Counted from the stretch's first letter, positions 16,596-25,156 are shown. The stretch: 41,315 nucleotides of DNA from Blastocatellia bacterium (GCA_003488005.1 DNND01000021.1:2912-44226), one strand, 5' to 3'. Translations and numbers: made by a program. Notes: a model not told the origin generated them from the sequence alone.

Positions 16596-17366
16596 GTGTT
16601 GTACTGGCAAGACAAAGTCGTGATGATTACTGGCGCGTCTTCGGGAATCGGAGGCGCGCTTGCCATTGAACTTGCGAAGCGCGGAGCCCGGTTGGGTTTA
16701 GTCGCTCGTCGCGCAGATGCGTTGACTGAAGTCGCAGGAACAATTGAAACCAGCGGAGGACAGGCGCTGGTCCTGCCCGCTGATGTTCGCGATGCAGATT
16801 CGCTGAAGCAACTGGCTGAACAATTACAGTCGACGCTTGGTCCGGTTGACGTGCTGATCGCAAACGCCGGGATTGGCCCCACGCGGGATGGGTCGGATCT
16901 GAACGCGAAAGAAGTTTCAGACGTCATCAATATCAATGTGATCGGTGCCGCGAATAGCGTAAGCGCTGTGCTGCCGCAAATGGTGGCTCGCGGGCAGGGA
17001 CATCTGGTTGTCATCTCGAGTTTGGCTGCTTATCGTGGTTTGCCAAGATCGGCCGCGTATTGTGCCAGCAAAGCCGCCGTTTCGGCATTCTTTGAGAGTC
17101 TGCGGCTCGATCTAGAACCGAGGGGGATTGCGGTGACGATTATTCACCCAGGCTTTATAAAAACGCCGCTAACATCCGGACGCGAGGCGCAGATGCCATT
17201 TTTGATGGAGCTCGACGACGCGGTGCGGAAAATCGTGCGCGCGATTGAGACACGCAAAAAGTCATATGCGTTTCCCTGGCAGCTTGCGAGTATTGTGCGC
17301 GCCGGGATGGTGATGCCCATTTGGATGTACGATCGAATTTCAAGGAAGAATTCGTTTAGGGAATAA
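16596..17366 (+). CDS. Short-chain dehydrogenase/reductase (SDR)
   Basis: About 256 residues. Rossmann motif TGASSGIGGA near the N-terminus, NAG (LIANAGIG) in the middle, catalytic Ser in VVISSLAAY and YCASK (YxxxK) near residue 152. This is a classical SDR that uses NAD(P)H on an unidentified alcohol or ketone substrate; the C-terminus (RKSYAFPWQLASIVRAGMVMP) may associate with membrane as in many bacterial SDRs. A GTG at 16596 gives the expected N-terminus (LYWQDKVVMITG); the in-frame TTG at 16581 lies inside the heptanucleotide array. No Shine-Dalgarno is visible because the array occupies its place. Confidence 0.9.
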   Translation: MLYWQDKVVMITGASSGIGGALAIELAKRGARLGLVARRADALTEVAGTIETSGGQALVLPADVRDADSLKQLAEQLQSTLGPVDVLIANAGIGPTRDGSDLNAKEVSDVININVIGAANSVSAVLPQMVARGQGHLVVISSLAAYRGLPRSAAYCASKAAVSAFFESLRLDLEPRGIAVTIIHPGFIKTPLTSGREAQMPFLMELDDAVRKIVRAIETRKKSYAFPWQLASIVRAGMVMPIWMYDRISRKNSFRE

Positions 17367-17369
17367 AGC

Positions 17370-17468
17370 GGTCTTTGGTGTTCGGTTTTTGGTCTTTGGG
17401 CTTTGCAACACTGAAGTGAAACTGGCAGTTCGGATCAGTAACCCAAGACCCAAGACCAAAGACTGAAC
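17370..17468. repeat. Heptanucleotide inverted arrays (GGTCTTT / ACCCAAG, ACCAAAG)
   Basis: The left array at 17370-17404 reads GGTCTTT, GGTGTTC, GGTTTTT, GGTCTTT, GGGCTTT; the right array at 17441-17468 reads ACCCAAG, ACCCAAG, ACCAAAG, ACTGAAC. The two are approximately complementary, 36 bp apart, and each keeps a strict 7-nt period. Confidence 0.88.
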
Positions 17469-17472
17469 TAAA

Positions 17473-17528
17473 ATTCCAGATTCCAGACTCCAGATTCCAA
17501 ATTCCAGATTCCAGATTCCAGATTCTGA
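17473..17528 (+). repeat. Tandem ATTCCAG heptanucleotide array
   Basis: Eight units in 7-nt phase (five or more identical to ATTCCAG; variants ACTCCAG, ATTCCAA, ATTCTGA), ending six nt before the uppP start codon. I found no complementary CTGGAAT array beside it, so unlike the others it may be a one-armed element, or the partner was lost. Confidence 0.93.
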
Positions 17529-17534
17529 GTTTCA

Positions 17535-18422
17535 ATGACTATCCTGCAAGCCATCATCCTCGGCATCGTCCAGGGGTTAACTGAATTCATTCCGATAAGT
17601 TCTACTGCGCATCTTGTGCTCGCATCGCGTCTGGTCGGGTTGTATTCCGGAGTCGATTCAGTGCTCCGAGCCGAGCAAACCACCGCCACCATCGCCGTCA
17701 TCCAGTTAGGAACGTTGTTGGCCGTGCTGATTTATTTCGCGCGCGACATTGTGAATATCACGCGGGCGTTCGTTGCTGATCATATAGCGCTGTTAACCAG
17801 GAGCGGCGGAGAAAAAGTCGGGGGTCGGCGCTTATCGCAGGACGCGTGGCTGGGATGGCTGGTAATTATTGGATCAGTTCCGGTCGCAATCGTTGGCTTA
17901 TTATTCAAGCGTCAGATCGAAGGTTCGTTCACCAAAAATCTCTGGGTCATCGCTACGATGATGATTGTTATCGCTGTTCTGCTGGCGTTGGCAGAAGCAG
18001 TCGGCAAGAAAAGTCGCGGCTTGGCGGAACTCGGAATAGGCGATGCCCTCGCCGTAGGGTTCGCCCAAATACTGGCGCTTATTCCCGGTTCCAGCCGTTC
18101 AGGTTCGACAATCATGGCAGGCCTTTTCGCCGGAGAAACGCGCGAGACGGCGGCAAGGTTTTCTTTTTTGCTTTCTATGCCTGCCATCGCGGCTAGTGGG
18201 CTGCTCGAACTCAAGGAAGCAATGCATAAACTTCCCGACGGGAGTTTCCTGCCGCTGGCTGTAGCGACTGTGGTTTCCGGAATTGTTGGCTATGCATCTA
18301 TTTGGTTCTTGTTGAGATTTTTGCGAACTCATTCGACCGCAGTCTTTATCGTTTACCGCTTGCTCGTCGGTGGTCTGATTTTGGGCGCATTAGTAACTGG
18401 TTACGTGTCCGCCACCGCTTAA
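17535..18422 (+). CDS. uppP: Undecaprenyl-diphosphate phosphatase
   Basis: 295 residues, polytopic. BacA/UppP motifs are clear: GIVQGLTEFIPISSTAHLVL at the N-terminus and PGSSRSGSTI in the second half, both contributing to the active site facing the periplasm. It dephosphorylates undecaprenyl pyrophosphate to recycle the lipid carrier of cell-wall and polysaccharide synthesis. The protein is slightly longer than average (about 270) because of a loop near residues 85-105. The ATG has no visible Shine-Dalgarno; the ATTCCAG array stops six nt upstream. Confidence 0.95.
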   Translation: MTILQAIILGIVQGLTEFIPISSTAHLVLASRLVGLYSGVDSVLRAEQTTATIAVIQLGTLLAVLIYFARDIVNITRAFVADHIALLTRSGGEKVGGRRLSQDAWLGWLVIIGSVPVAIVGLLFKRQIEGSFTKNLWVIATMMIVIAVLLALAEAVGKKSRGLAELGIGDALAVGFAQILALIPGSSRSGSTIMAGLFAGETRETAARFSFLLSMPAIAASGLLELKEAMHKLPDGSFLPLAVATVVSGIVGYASIWFLLRFLRTHSTAVFIVYRLLVGGLILGALVTGYVSATA

Positions 18423-18429
18423 TTGAAAC

Positions 18430-18459
18430 TTCTGGAAATTATTTGCAACGCTTCCAGAA
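18430..18459. terminator. Hairpin after uppP
   Basis: TTCTGGAA at 18430-18437 and TTCCAGAA at 18452-18459 form a perfect 8-bp stem with a 14-nt loop, starting eight nt after the uppP stop. There is no T-run directly behind it, so intrinsic termination is only possible, not certain. Confidence 0.4.
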
Positions 18460-18570
18460 TTAAAGCACTACCAAAACGTTTGGACATTCAGGTAAACTGT
18501 TTTTGCCCCTCTTCCTCCCCGACCCGAATTTCGGGGTCATCTCATAAAATCGCAAAGGGCGGTGAGTTTA

Positions 18571-18897
18571 ATGAATGAAAAAGACCCGCGAGGCGCGCTT
18601 GTGCGTTCCCAGCGCCCGCGTAGTCCGCGAGTTCCGGTAGAGTTTGCTCTTGAAGTCGAAGGCCAGACAGTCAACGGCGAATCTTTTAATGTTAAGGCGC
18701 AGGCCGTTAAGATTAGTCGCGGCGGCGCAACTATTATTCTTGAGGCAGAGGTCCCGCTAGGTGCAATCGTAAAATTAACGCCGCCGTTTGGTTCCGAACT
18801 CAATGCCGAAGTCAACGGCGCCTGGACGGATCAAATCGACGGCCGCCGCCGAATTGGTGTCAAGCTGCTGGACCATGACGGTTGGTTTGCTGAATAA
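18571..18897 (+). CDS. PilZ domain protein
   Basis: 108 residues, a single PilZ domain. The N-terminal RxxxR part is in RSQRPRSPRVPVEFALEV and the second c-di-GMP-binding segment has the form KISRGGATI in place of the canonical D/NxSxxG. The rest is a small beta-barrel (ANVNGAWTD-like strands, RRRIGVKLLD). PilZ proteins bind c-di-GMP and switch partners in motility, exopolysaccharide or secretion. The changed residue at the second site (Lys for Asp/Asn) leaves ligand binding uncertain. ATG at 18571 is preferred: GGTGAG lies four nt upstream. A GTG nine nt earlier is possible. Confidence 0.82.
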   Translation: MNEKDPRGALVRSQRPRSPRVPVEFALEVEGQTVNGESFNVKAQAVKISRGGATIILEAEVPLGAIVKLTPPFGSELNAEVNGAWTDQIDGRRRIGVKLLDHDGWFAE

Positions 18898-18969
18898 GTA
18901 AGACAAAGTGATAATCCTCACGTGACGGTAAAGCGTTGGCTCGTGCGCCAGCACGATGCGGCAATTGCG

Positions 18970-19427
18970 GGCCGGGCCTTCTACAATCCACCTACAGTTC
19001 AATTCCTGAGCAGCTACGTTGGTAATTTTTCTTTGCATACCTTTGCAGCGGTTGGATTCGCTTGTTTGGGGGCACTCGCATGCACCGGCATTACCCGAAG
19101 CGAGCTGAAATTGATGACCCTGGCGCGAGATTGAACCAGCCATGCAGGCGCGCATTTGACCGCCGAATATTTGCAGCCTTGCGTCTACATTGATGCTGAG
19201 CTGCTGGTCGAAAAGAGTAGTTTTGAGTTCGTCGCGCATTGAAAGACCGGCACCAATACGGCGCCGGAGTTCTCCATCCAAAATTCCAGCGCCAACTTGT
19301 GCATCGTTGCGGAACCGCGTCTAATTGGAGTGGCTGTGAAATGGTCTACACGGTTGAAACAAATAAATGGAATGGCGAGACGTTTTTGCAGTTGTCGGTG
19401 CAGGACATAAGGGCGGTCGGTAGTTAG
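18970..19427 (+). pseudogene. recJ: Decayed 3' part of recJ (ssDNA-specific exonuclease)
   Basis: Pieces of the RecJ C-terminus can be read in order but in shifting frames: SSIPEQL (compare RSIPEFxLL), then CSGWIRLFGG (compare CSDLxxRFGGH), TGITRSELKLM, then HLTAEYLQPCVYIDAELLVE in one frame (19153-19212), and finally VYTVETNKWNG and LQLSVQDIRAV in another (about 19345-19420), the WNG...LQLxVxDIR ending typical of the RecJ OB domain. Frame changes and stop codons separate them, and the DHH catalytic half is absent, with an intact PilZ gene in its place. This explains the 600-bp stretch between PilZ and lptC, which otherwise has no gene. The frame changes could in principle be assembly errors, but not the missing N-terminal half. 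Confidence 0.72.
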
Positions 19428-19487
19428 TTGTCAGTTTCATTAGCTGACTCACAATTAGCAACTGACAACGAACAACTGACAACTAAC
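19423..19487. repeat. Heptanucleotide inverted arrays (GTTAGTT, GTCAGTT / AACTGAC, AACTAAC)
   Basis: Left units GTTAGTT (19423) and GTCAGTT (19430); right units AACTGAC, AACGAAC, AACTGAC, AACTAAC at 19460-19487. AACTAAC and AACTGAC are exact reverse complements of the left units. The right array ends six nt before the ATG of the lptC-like gene. Confidence 0.9.
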
Positions 19488-19493
19488 GAATCA

Positions 19494-21803
19494 ATGCAAG
19501 AAATTACCAAAAGGAGAGCAATTGCCATCGGCCTGCGCGCGCGCGCGCCGCTGGTGGCGCGTGCCACAGCCCTCCTGATTCTGGTTGCTGCGGTAATCTT
19601 TGTCGCTGTTTCTTATTATCGTCTGCGCAACAACAAGCCGTTTCGTCTGAAATCCGAGACGCCGGAACTCTCTAAAGAGGTCGTCGGCATCACCAAAGGT
19701 TACGAGCAGCGCCTCATGAAAGATGGGCGGCTTTACCTTTGGGTGAAAGCTGCGCGCGACGTAACTTTTTCCGATGGCCATCACGAACTTGATGAAGTAA
19801 GTCTCTCAGTGTACCCACCGGTCGGCGATAAGCCGGACCAGATTACTGCGAACAAAGCCATTTACGATCAGCAAAATTCTACGATCACTTTTTTGGGCAG
19901 CGTTAAGGTGGAAACAAAAGACGCGCTGAAAGTGAGTACCGAGTCGCTCGCCTATGATCAGACTAATGAAGTGGCCCAAACGGATGCCCCAATAGCTTTC
20001 GAGCGGGAAAATGTTTCCGGACACTCGACCGGCGCAGTTGTCTATTCGAAATCAAAGAAGCTGGATCTCAAGAAAGACGTGGAGATAACAGTCGCTCCTG
20101 AAGCGTTGAAAGATCCGAAGCTCAAACCATCTGCCAGCCGATCGCGACCCGTCACAATTCGTTCCGCGCATGCTTCTTTCGAGCAAGAGACGATGAAACT
20201 GTTGTTCGGCGGCGGCGTCACTGCCGAGCAGGACCGCGACATCATGAGCGGCGAGAACATGTATGCCACTCTCAATCAGCAGAAAAAAATTCAAAAGGTA
20301 GAAGTGCGCACGAATTCGTATCTTCGTTCGATGCAGGAAGGCCGCGCGGCCGAGGTACAGGCTGCCGACATGGATTTCTTTTTTGATCAGGATCAACGAC
20401 TGGAGCGGGCGTTAGCGATGCCCAACGCGACTGCTAAAACACTGGACGCCGATTCGGATTTTCAACTGACCGGCGCAAGTTTGATCGAGGTTTTGTTTCA
20501 AGCCCAGGGCGACCGCAGTTTATTGAAACAAATGCGAACGGAAGGCCGCTCGGTGATGAATCTCTCCGCACCCAAGTCCAAAGCAAACGACGCCCGAGCG
20601 ACCAACAAACGATTGACTGCGGATACGGTGAAAGTGATTTGGCGCGTTACCGGACGCGACGTGGATAGAGCCGAGGCGGTTGGAAATGCAGAACTGTTCG
20701 TCGATCCTGTAATCAAGAATGCACAGGCCGACAAGAAAACCCTGACCGCGCCGCGCATCGATTGTGACTTCTTCGAAAGTGGCAATCTCGCGCGCACTTT
20801 CACTGCTTCGGGCGGCGCCAAAGTTATTATTGAACCGGTACAGACCGTTGCGGATCGCGGTACTCGAGTGCTCACCTCCCAAAAAATGACTGCCTTATTT
20901 GTGAAAGACACACAGGCCCTCGAACGAATGGACGCGCTCGGCGATGCTAAGTTTAACGAGAATGACCGCAACGGTGTCGCCACCAACATCTCCTACACCG
21001 AATCGGACAAGACAATTCGTTTGCGCGGTGGCGACCCGGCGATTTGGGATTCGCGCGCGCGCACAAAAGCTGTCGAGATGGATTCAGACCTTATCAATAA
21101 TGTCTCGTACAGTCGGGGCAAGACGTCAACAACTTATTACAGCCAGGAACAAACCAACGGCGCCGTTCCTTTCTCAAAAGTGAAGAGCCCGGTTTACATC
21201 GTCGGCGACCGGGGCGAGTTTCGACGCGACAGCGGTGTGGCTATCTACACTGGAAATGCGCGGGCCTGGCAGGATGACAATTTTGTCCGCGCCGATAGGC
21301 TAACGATCTACACGAATGAGAAAAAAATGACCGGCGATGGGCACGTGCAAAGTGCAATTTACAATGCGCGCCGTCGCGGCGAAAGCACTACCATTCCGGT
21401 TTTTGCCTCTGCGGATTCGATGTCTTACTCAGATCCAAACCGTACGCTGCATTACGAAGGCGATGTTGACATTCGACAGGGCACGGATCGCCTGACCGGG
21501 GGCGTCGCGGACGTTTATCTTTTGCGCGACACCAGCGAAGTTGAAAAAACGATTGCCCAGCGCAACGTCGTCATGACGCAGCCGAATCGCAAAGGGACAG
21601 GCGACTGGATTCAATATACTGCAGCCGATGAAGTGGCGATTCTCAAAGGCAATCCGGCACGCGTCGAAGACATTGAAAAGGGCAGCACTGAAGGCGGTCG
21701 TTTGACCGTCAACATGCGAGACGGTAGAGTGACCGCTGACGACGCAAGAGGACCACAGTCGGCAGGTCGCGTCAGGTCGACGCATAAAGTGAAGAAACAA
21801 TAA
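19494..21803 (+). CDS. LptC/LptA (OstA-like) lipopolysaccharide transport protein, fused
   Basis: About 769 residues. An N-terminal membrane anchor (residues about 22-42, ATALLILVAAVIFVAVSYYR) is followed by an LptC-like jellyroll (about 55-180) and then several OstA/LptA-like beta-jellyroll repeats to the end, including YIVGDRGEFRRDSGVAIYTG, LHYEGDVDIRQGTDRLTGG and AILKGNPARVED, the last typical of LptA. In Gram-negatives LptC takes LPS from the LptBFG transporter and LptA bridges the periplasm; here both functions seem to be carried on one long chain, with lptB directly downstream. The start is ATG 19494; the upstream in-frame codon at 19428 lies in the repeat and would add 22 residues encoded by it. 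Confidence 0.88.
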   Translation: MQEITKRRAIAIGLRARAPLVARATALLILVAAVIFVAVSYYRLRNNKPFRLKSETPELSKEVVGITKGYEQRLMKDGRLYLWVKAARDVTFSDGHHELDEVSLSVYPPVGDKPDQITANKAIYDQQNSTITFLGSVKVETKDALKVSTESLAYDQTNEVAQTDAPIAFERENVSGHSTGAVVYSKSKKLDLKKDVEITVAPEALKDPKLKPSASRSRPVTIRSAHASFEQETMKLLFGGGVTAEQDRDIMSGENMYATLNQQKKIQKVEVRTNSYLRSMQEGRAAEVQAADMDFFFDQDQRLERALAMPNATAKTLDADSDFQLTGASLIEVLFQAQGDRSLLKQMRTEGRSVMNLSAPKSKANDARATNKRLTADTVKVIWRVTGRDVDRAEAVGNAELFVDPVIKNAQADKKTLTAPRIDCDFFESGNLARTFTASGGAKVIIEPVQTVADRGTRVLTSQKMTALFVKDTQALERMDALGDAKFNENDRNGVATNISYTESDKTIRLRGGDPAIWDSRARTKAVEMDSDLINNVSYSRGKTSTTYYSQEQTNGAVPFSKVKSPVYIVGDRGEFRRDSGVAIYTGNARAWQDDNFVRADRLTIYTNEKKMTGDGHVQSAIYNARRRGESTTIPVFASADSMSYSDPNRTLHYEGDVDIRQGTDRLTGGVADVYLLRDTSEVEKTIAQRNVVMTQPNRKGTGDWIQYTAADEVAILKGNPARVEDIEKGSTEGGRLTVNMRDGRVTADDARGPQSAGRVRSTHKVKKQ

Positions 21804-21845
21804 CGGGCTAATTTAAGTTCATTTAGCCGCGTTCGTGCTGTCAAC

Positions 21846-22667
21846 ATGAGCATTTTGCCAGAAGACGTGAGTATCGCGATTAACCTCACCGAGCAGCGCG
21901 TCTCACTTTCCACCACCGACCAGCGCGCAAACGAAACTCCTTCCGCTTCCGCATTGGCGGCGTTTCAACTCCAAAAATCTTACGGCCGGCGTCGCGTAGT
22001 TGATAACGTCAGTCTGCACGTCGAGAAGGGCGAGGTTGTGGGCTTGCTCGGCGCTAACGGCGCGGGTAAGACCACAACGTTTTACATGATTGTCGGTCTG
22101 GAACGGCCCGATGCCGGTGTGGTGAGCCTGGGCGAGCGTGATGTGACTAAGCTTCCCATGTATTTGCGCGCGCGTCTCGGCTTGGGCTATCTGCCACAGG
22201 AGCCATCGATTTTTCGCAAGATGACGGCGGCGCAAAATATTCTGGCGGTGCTCGAGACGATGGGTCTAAGACGACGTGAACGGCTGACGCGCCTGGAAGA
22301 GTTGTTGGAAGAATTCGGAATCGCTCATGTTCGCAACACGCGCGGCGATGCACTTTCGGGTGGCGAAAGAAGACGAACCGAAATCGCGCGGGCCCTGGCG
22401 ACTGAACCGCAATACATCCTGCTTGATGAACCTTTCGCCGGTATCGATCCCAAGGCCGTTGATGACATTCAAAATGTCATACTTTATTTACGCAATCGTA
22501 GCATCGGCATTTTGATCACGGACCATAATGTTCGTGAAACTCTGGGCGTCACCGACCGGGCCTACATTATGGCTGATGGGCGAATTTTCCGATCCGGCAT
22601 TCCGCGACAGTTGACTGAAGACGCCGAAGTCCGACGGCTTTATCTCGGCGAAAAATTCCGCATGTAA
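21846..22667 (+). CDS. lptB: LPS export ABC transporter ATP-binding protein
   Basis: 273 residues. Walker A GANGAGKTTT, Q-loop LPQEPSIF, signature LSGGERRR and Walker B ILLDEPFAGID are all present, with the LptB-typical PQEPSIFRKM and ITDHNVRETL. It powers LPS extraction by LptFG (not in this window). The N-terminal 37 residues before AFQLQKSYGRRRVV are an extension absent in enteric LptB (about 241 residues). It follows the LptC/A gene by 42 bp and precedes rpoN, the arrangement known from many proteobacteria and Acidobacteriota. Confidence 0.95.
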   Translation: MSILPEDVSIAINLTEQRVSLSTTDQRANETPSASALAAFQLQKSYGRRRVVDNVSLHVEKGEVVGLLGANGAGKTTTFYMIVGLERPDAGVVSLGERDVTKLPMYLRARLGLGYLPQEPSIFRKMTAAQNILAVLETMGLRRRERLTRLEELLEEFGIAHVRNTRGDALSGGERRRTEIARALATEPQYILLDEPFAGIDPKAVDDIQNVILYLRNRSIGILITDHNVRETLGVTDRAYIMADGRIFRSGIPRQLTEDAEVRRLYLGEKFRM

Positions 22668-22699
22668 ACTCAGTTGGGCGCAAATCGCATCTAATCGAG

Positions 22700-22705
22700 T
22701 ATAAT
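22700..22705 (+). promoter_or_regulatory. Possible -10 box upstream of rpoN
   Basis: A perfect TATAAT 57 bp upstream of the rpoN ATG. A TTGGGC candidate -35 lies 20 bp upstream, too far for a good sigma-70 promoter, so this is tentative. Confidence 0.3.
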
Positions 22706-22762
22706 CTCCCTGCGCTTTTCAATCGTAAAAACAATCAGACCGAACACTGATTTAACTGAGAA

Positions 22763-24370
22763 ATGTCTCTTAAACTAACTACCAGCCTCTCTCAACGACT
22801 CGTGTTGACGCCGCAGTTGCGCCAGCGGATCGAGATGTTGCAGATGACTACGCTCGAGCTTACTGATCTGATTCAGGCGCAGTTGCTCGAGAATCCGGTG
22901 CTGGAAGAAGTTGCAACCCAGGAAGAAGCGCAGGAGCTGGCCGAAAAGATTCTGGACCACTTGACGGGCGCAGATCCGGGCGCCGTCCCGGAGCAATCGG
23001 TTGAGGCCGTTGAGCCTGAACTCGGCAGTCCATCATCCAATGGTTCAGGCGATACCGGCGCTCTACCCCAGGTTTCCGGAGACGTTGAAAGTGAAGCTGG
23101 GGAATCTGCCGGTGCGGAACCGAGTGAAGAACTTATGGGCGAGGATGGGAATGCAGATGACCCCTCGCGCGATGCTTTTGAAGAGATCGATTTTGGCCGT
23201 GAGTTTCAGGACTATCTCGACCCCGGTTACAAGACTCAGGAAATTGAATACAAAGAAGACGCGCCGACGTTTGAACAGTTTCTAACTCGCGCTCCGTCGC
23301 TTGCGGATCATCTGGAATGGCAACTCCACATGAGCCCGATCGACGAAGAAGTTTGCGAGGCGGCTGTCAGCGTGATTGGAAATCTTGATGCAGATGGTCG
23401 GCTGAATGCAACCAATGAAGAGATTGCGGCGATGGGCGGCTGGTCCGAGGAGCTGGTGGAAAGGGCCCGGCAAGCGCTGCTTCAACTCGATCCGGTTGGT
23501 TGCGGCGCGCGCGACGTCAAGGAATGTTTACTGGTCCAGCTCAAGGTGCGCGGGGAAAGTGATCGGCTGGCGGCACGATTGATTAGCGAGCATTTGTCTG
23601 AGCTGCAACAACACAAACTGCCGCACCTGGCTAAACAGATTGGCGTCGACGTAGACACGTTGCTGAGCGAGCTGCAATTCATTCGTACGCTCGATCCCTA
23701 TCCCGGCCGGCGTTATTCCTCGGAAGAGCCGGTGCTTATCGCGCCGGAAATTTACATTGAAAAACTTGATGAGAACGACGACCAGTACATCATCTATTTC
23801 GCCGACGATGGCAGTCCCCGTCTGCGCGTGAGTCAACAATATCAACAGATGCTGGGGCAGACGGACGTCAGCAACGAAACGAAGAGTTTCATTCGCGAGA
23901 AGATGCGTTCGGCCGTTGACCTGCTACGGAATATCGAGCACCGGCGGCAGACGATTTACAAAGTGGTGGAATCAATCGTGCACCGGCAGCAGGATTTTTT
24001 GGATAAGGGCGTGCAATACATCAAGCCGATGATGCTGAAGGACATTGCCGAGGACATCGGCATGCATCTTTCAACAGTCTCGCGTGTGGTCAATCGAAAG
24101 TATGCGCACACGCCGCAGGGTGTGATTGAGCTGCGCCGCTTTTTCACCGAAGGCATGATGAACGAAGACGGCGAAGAGATTTCCACGCGAATCATTAAGT
24201 TGAAAATCAAGAAGCTTATCGAAGAAGAAGATTCGCACAGCCCGATAACCGACGATCAAGTCGTTAAGATTTTAGCTAAAGACGGCATTAAGTTGTCGCG
24301 CCGAACTGTTGCAAAATACCGCGATCAAATGAGCATCCCGGGATCGCGCGAGCGACGCGCCGTAGTCTAA
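22763..24370 (+). CDS. rpoN: RNA polymerase sigma-54 factor
   Basis: 535 residues. Region I: QRLVLTPQLRQRIEMLQMTTLEL (Gln/Leu-rich, binds activator and core), an acidic region II (about 65-170, Glu/Asp-rich), then the core-binding domain and the DNA-binding C-terminus, with the helix-turn-helix IGMHLSTVSRVVNRKY and the RpoN box variant SRRTVAKYRDQM near the C-terminus (canonical ARRTVAKYRE). It directs transcription from -24/-12 promoters and needs an AAA+ activator; one is encoded at 39.8-41.2 kb. Start ATG 22763. Confidence 0.97.
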   Translation: MSLKLTTSLSQRLVLTPQLRQRIEMLQMTTLELTDLIQAQLLENPVLEEVATQEEAQELAEKILDHLTGADPGAVPEQSVEAVEPELGSPSSNGSGDTGALPQVSGDVESEAGESAGAEPSEELMGEDGNADDPSRDAFEEIDFGREFQDYLDPGYKTQEIEYKEDAPTFEQFLTRAPSLADHLEWQLHMSPIDEEVCEAAVSVIGNLDADGRLNATNEEIAAMGGWSEELVERARQALLQLDPVGCGARDVKECLLVQLKVRGESDRLAARLISEHLSELQQHKLPHLAKQIGVDVDTLLSELQFIRTLDPYPGRRYSSEEPVLIAPEIYIEKLDENDDQYIIYFADDGSPRLRVSQQYQQMLGQTDVSNETKSFIREKMRSAVDLLRNIEHRRQTIYKVVESIVHRQQDFLDKGVQYIKPMMLKDIAEDIGMHLSTVSRVVNRKYAHTPQGVIELRRFFTEGMMNEDGEEISTRIIKLKIKKLIEEEDSHSPITDDQVVKILAKDGIKLSRRTVAKYRDQMSIPGSRERRAVV

Positions 24371-24494
24371 GACGCGCGCAATCGACTGCACGTTCGACAA
24401 GGTTTCGCCCCCTGACTTAACGCATTACCAGCCAGACAGGTTCGAGTTTGGCAAGCATCACCATATCCAGAGGCCTAAGAAGGGAATCGCGATT

Positions 24495-25028
24495 ATGAGG
24501 TTTGAGTACACCGGGCGCCACGTTGAAGTTTCGCCGGCCATTCGCAAGCACGTCGAAGATCATTTCAAAAAGATGGACCACATCTTTAACGGCACCACAG
24601 CCTGGACCCATGTCATCATTGAAGTTGAAAAGAATCGTCAGATTGGCGAGCTAATCGTCCATTGGCGCGACCATACGCTGACCGCTAAGGACATCAACGC
24701 CGACCTGTACATGGCGCTCACTCGTGCCATCGCCAAGATTGAAAAGCAGGCGCTCAAGCTTAAGGAGAAAACCATCGATCGCAAGCAGGGCGCCCGACGT
24801 ACGGCCACGGTGGCGCCGACTCCCGATGGACAGTTGGAAGCCAGTCCCCGGCCGCCGCGCATTATCGCTGCACGCCGTTATTCGATTAAGCCGATGACTG
24901 CTGAAGAGGCAGCGTTGACTCTCACCTCGCAGGCGGATCAATTCGTTGTCTTTCGCGATGCCGATACGGATCGCATCGGTGTGCTCTACAAACGCAAAGA
25001 CGGAAACTTTGGCTTGATCGAGCCCTAA
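24495..25028 (+). CDS. hpf: Ribosome hibernation promoting factor, long form
   Basis: 177 residues. The N-terminal S30AE domain (about 1-100, beginning MRFEYTGRHVEVSPAIRKHV) binds the 30S decoding site; a linker (TATVAPTPDGQLEASP) leads to the C-terminal dimerisation domain (RRYSIKPMTAEEAALTL to NFGLIEP) that pairs two ribosomes into 100S particles. AAGGGA precedes the ATG. Location after rpoN is conserved in many bacteria. Confidence 0.96.
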   Translation: MRFEYTGRHVEVSPAIRKHVEDHFKKMDHIFNGTTAWTHVIIEVEKNRQIGELIVHWRDHTLTAKDINADLYMALTRAIAKIEKQALKLKEKTIDRKQGARRTATVAPTPDGQLEASPRPPRIIAARRYSIKPMTAEEAALTLTSQADQFVVFRDADTDRIGVLYKRKDGNFGLIEP

Positions 25029-25040
25029 TCGACGCCTCCA

Positions 25041-25156
25041 AACAGCAGGAGCAGTCGGCAGGAAACAGCAGGAGCGGTCGGCAGGAGCGGTCGGCAGGAA
25101 AAATCCACGTAATCCACTTCCGCGGTCTGCTCCTGCCGTCTGCCGTCTGCTCCTGT
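25041..25156. repeat. Inverted array of GCAGGAGC/GCTCCTGC-type units before rapZ
   Basis: The left part (25041-25100) repeats AACAGCAGGAGCGGTCGGCA-like units with periods of 23 and 13 nt. The right part (about 25125-25156) repeats TCTGCTCCTGCCG and TCTGCCG and is its approximate reverse complement. It is related in design to the heptanucleotide elements but less strictly 7-periodic. It ends about 38 nt before the rapZ start and occupies most of the hpf-rapZ gap. Confidence 0.8.

Noticed and set aside
18970..19220. 6S RNA or another housekeeping ncRNA in the PilZ-lptC gap
   Set aside because: No convincing closing stem or central bubble; the RecJ-like translated pieces account for the sequence.
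18775..19281. A 168-codon minus-strand frame over the recJ remnant
   Set aside because: It has no recognisable protein character and runs antisense to RecJ-like pieces that explain the region better.
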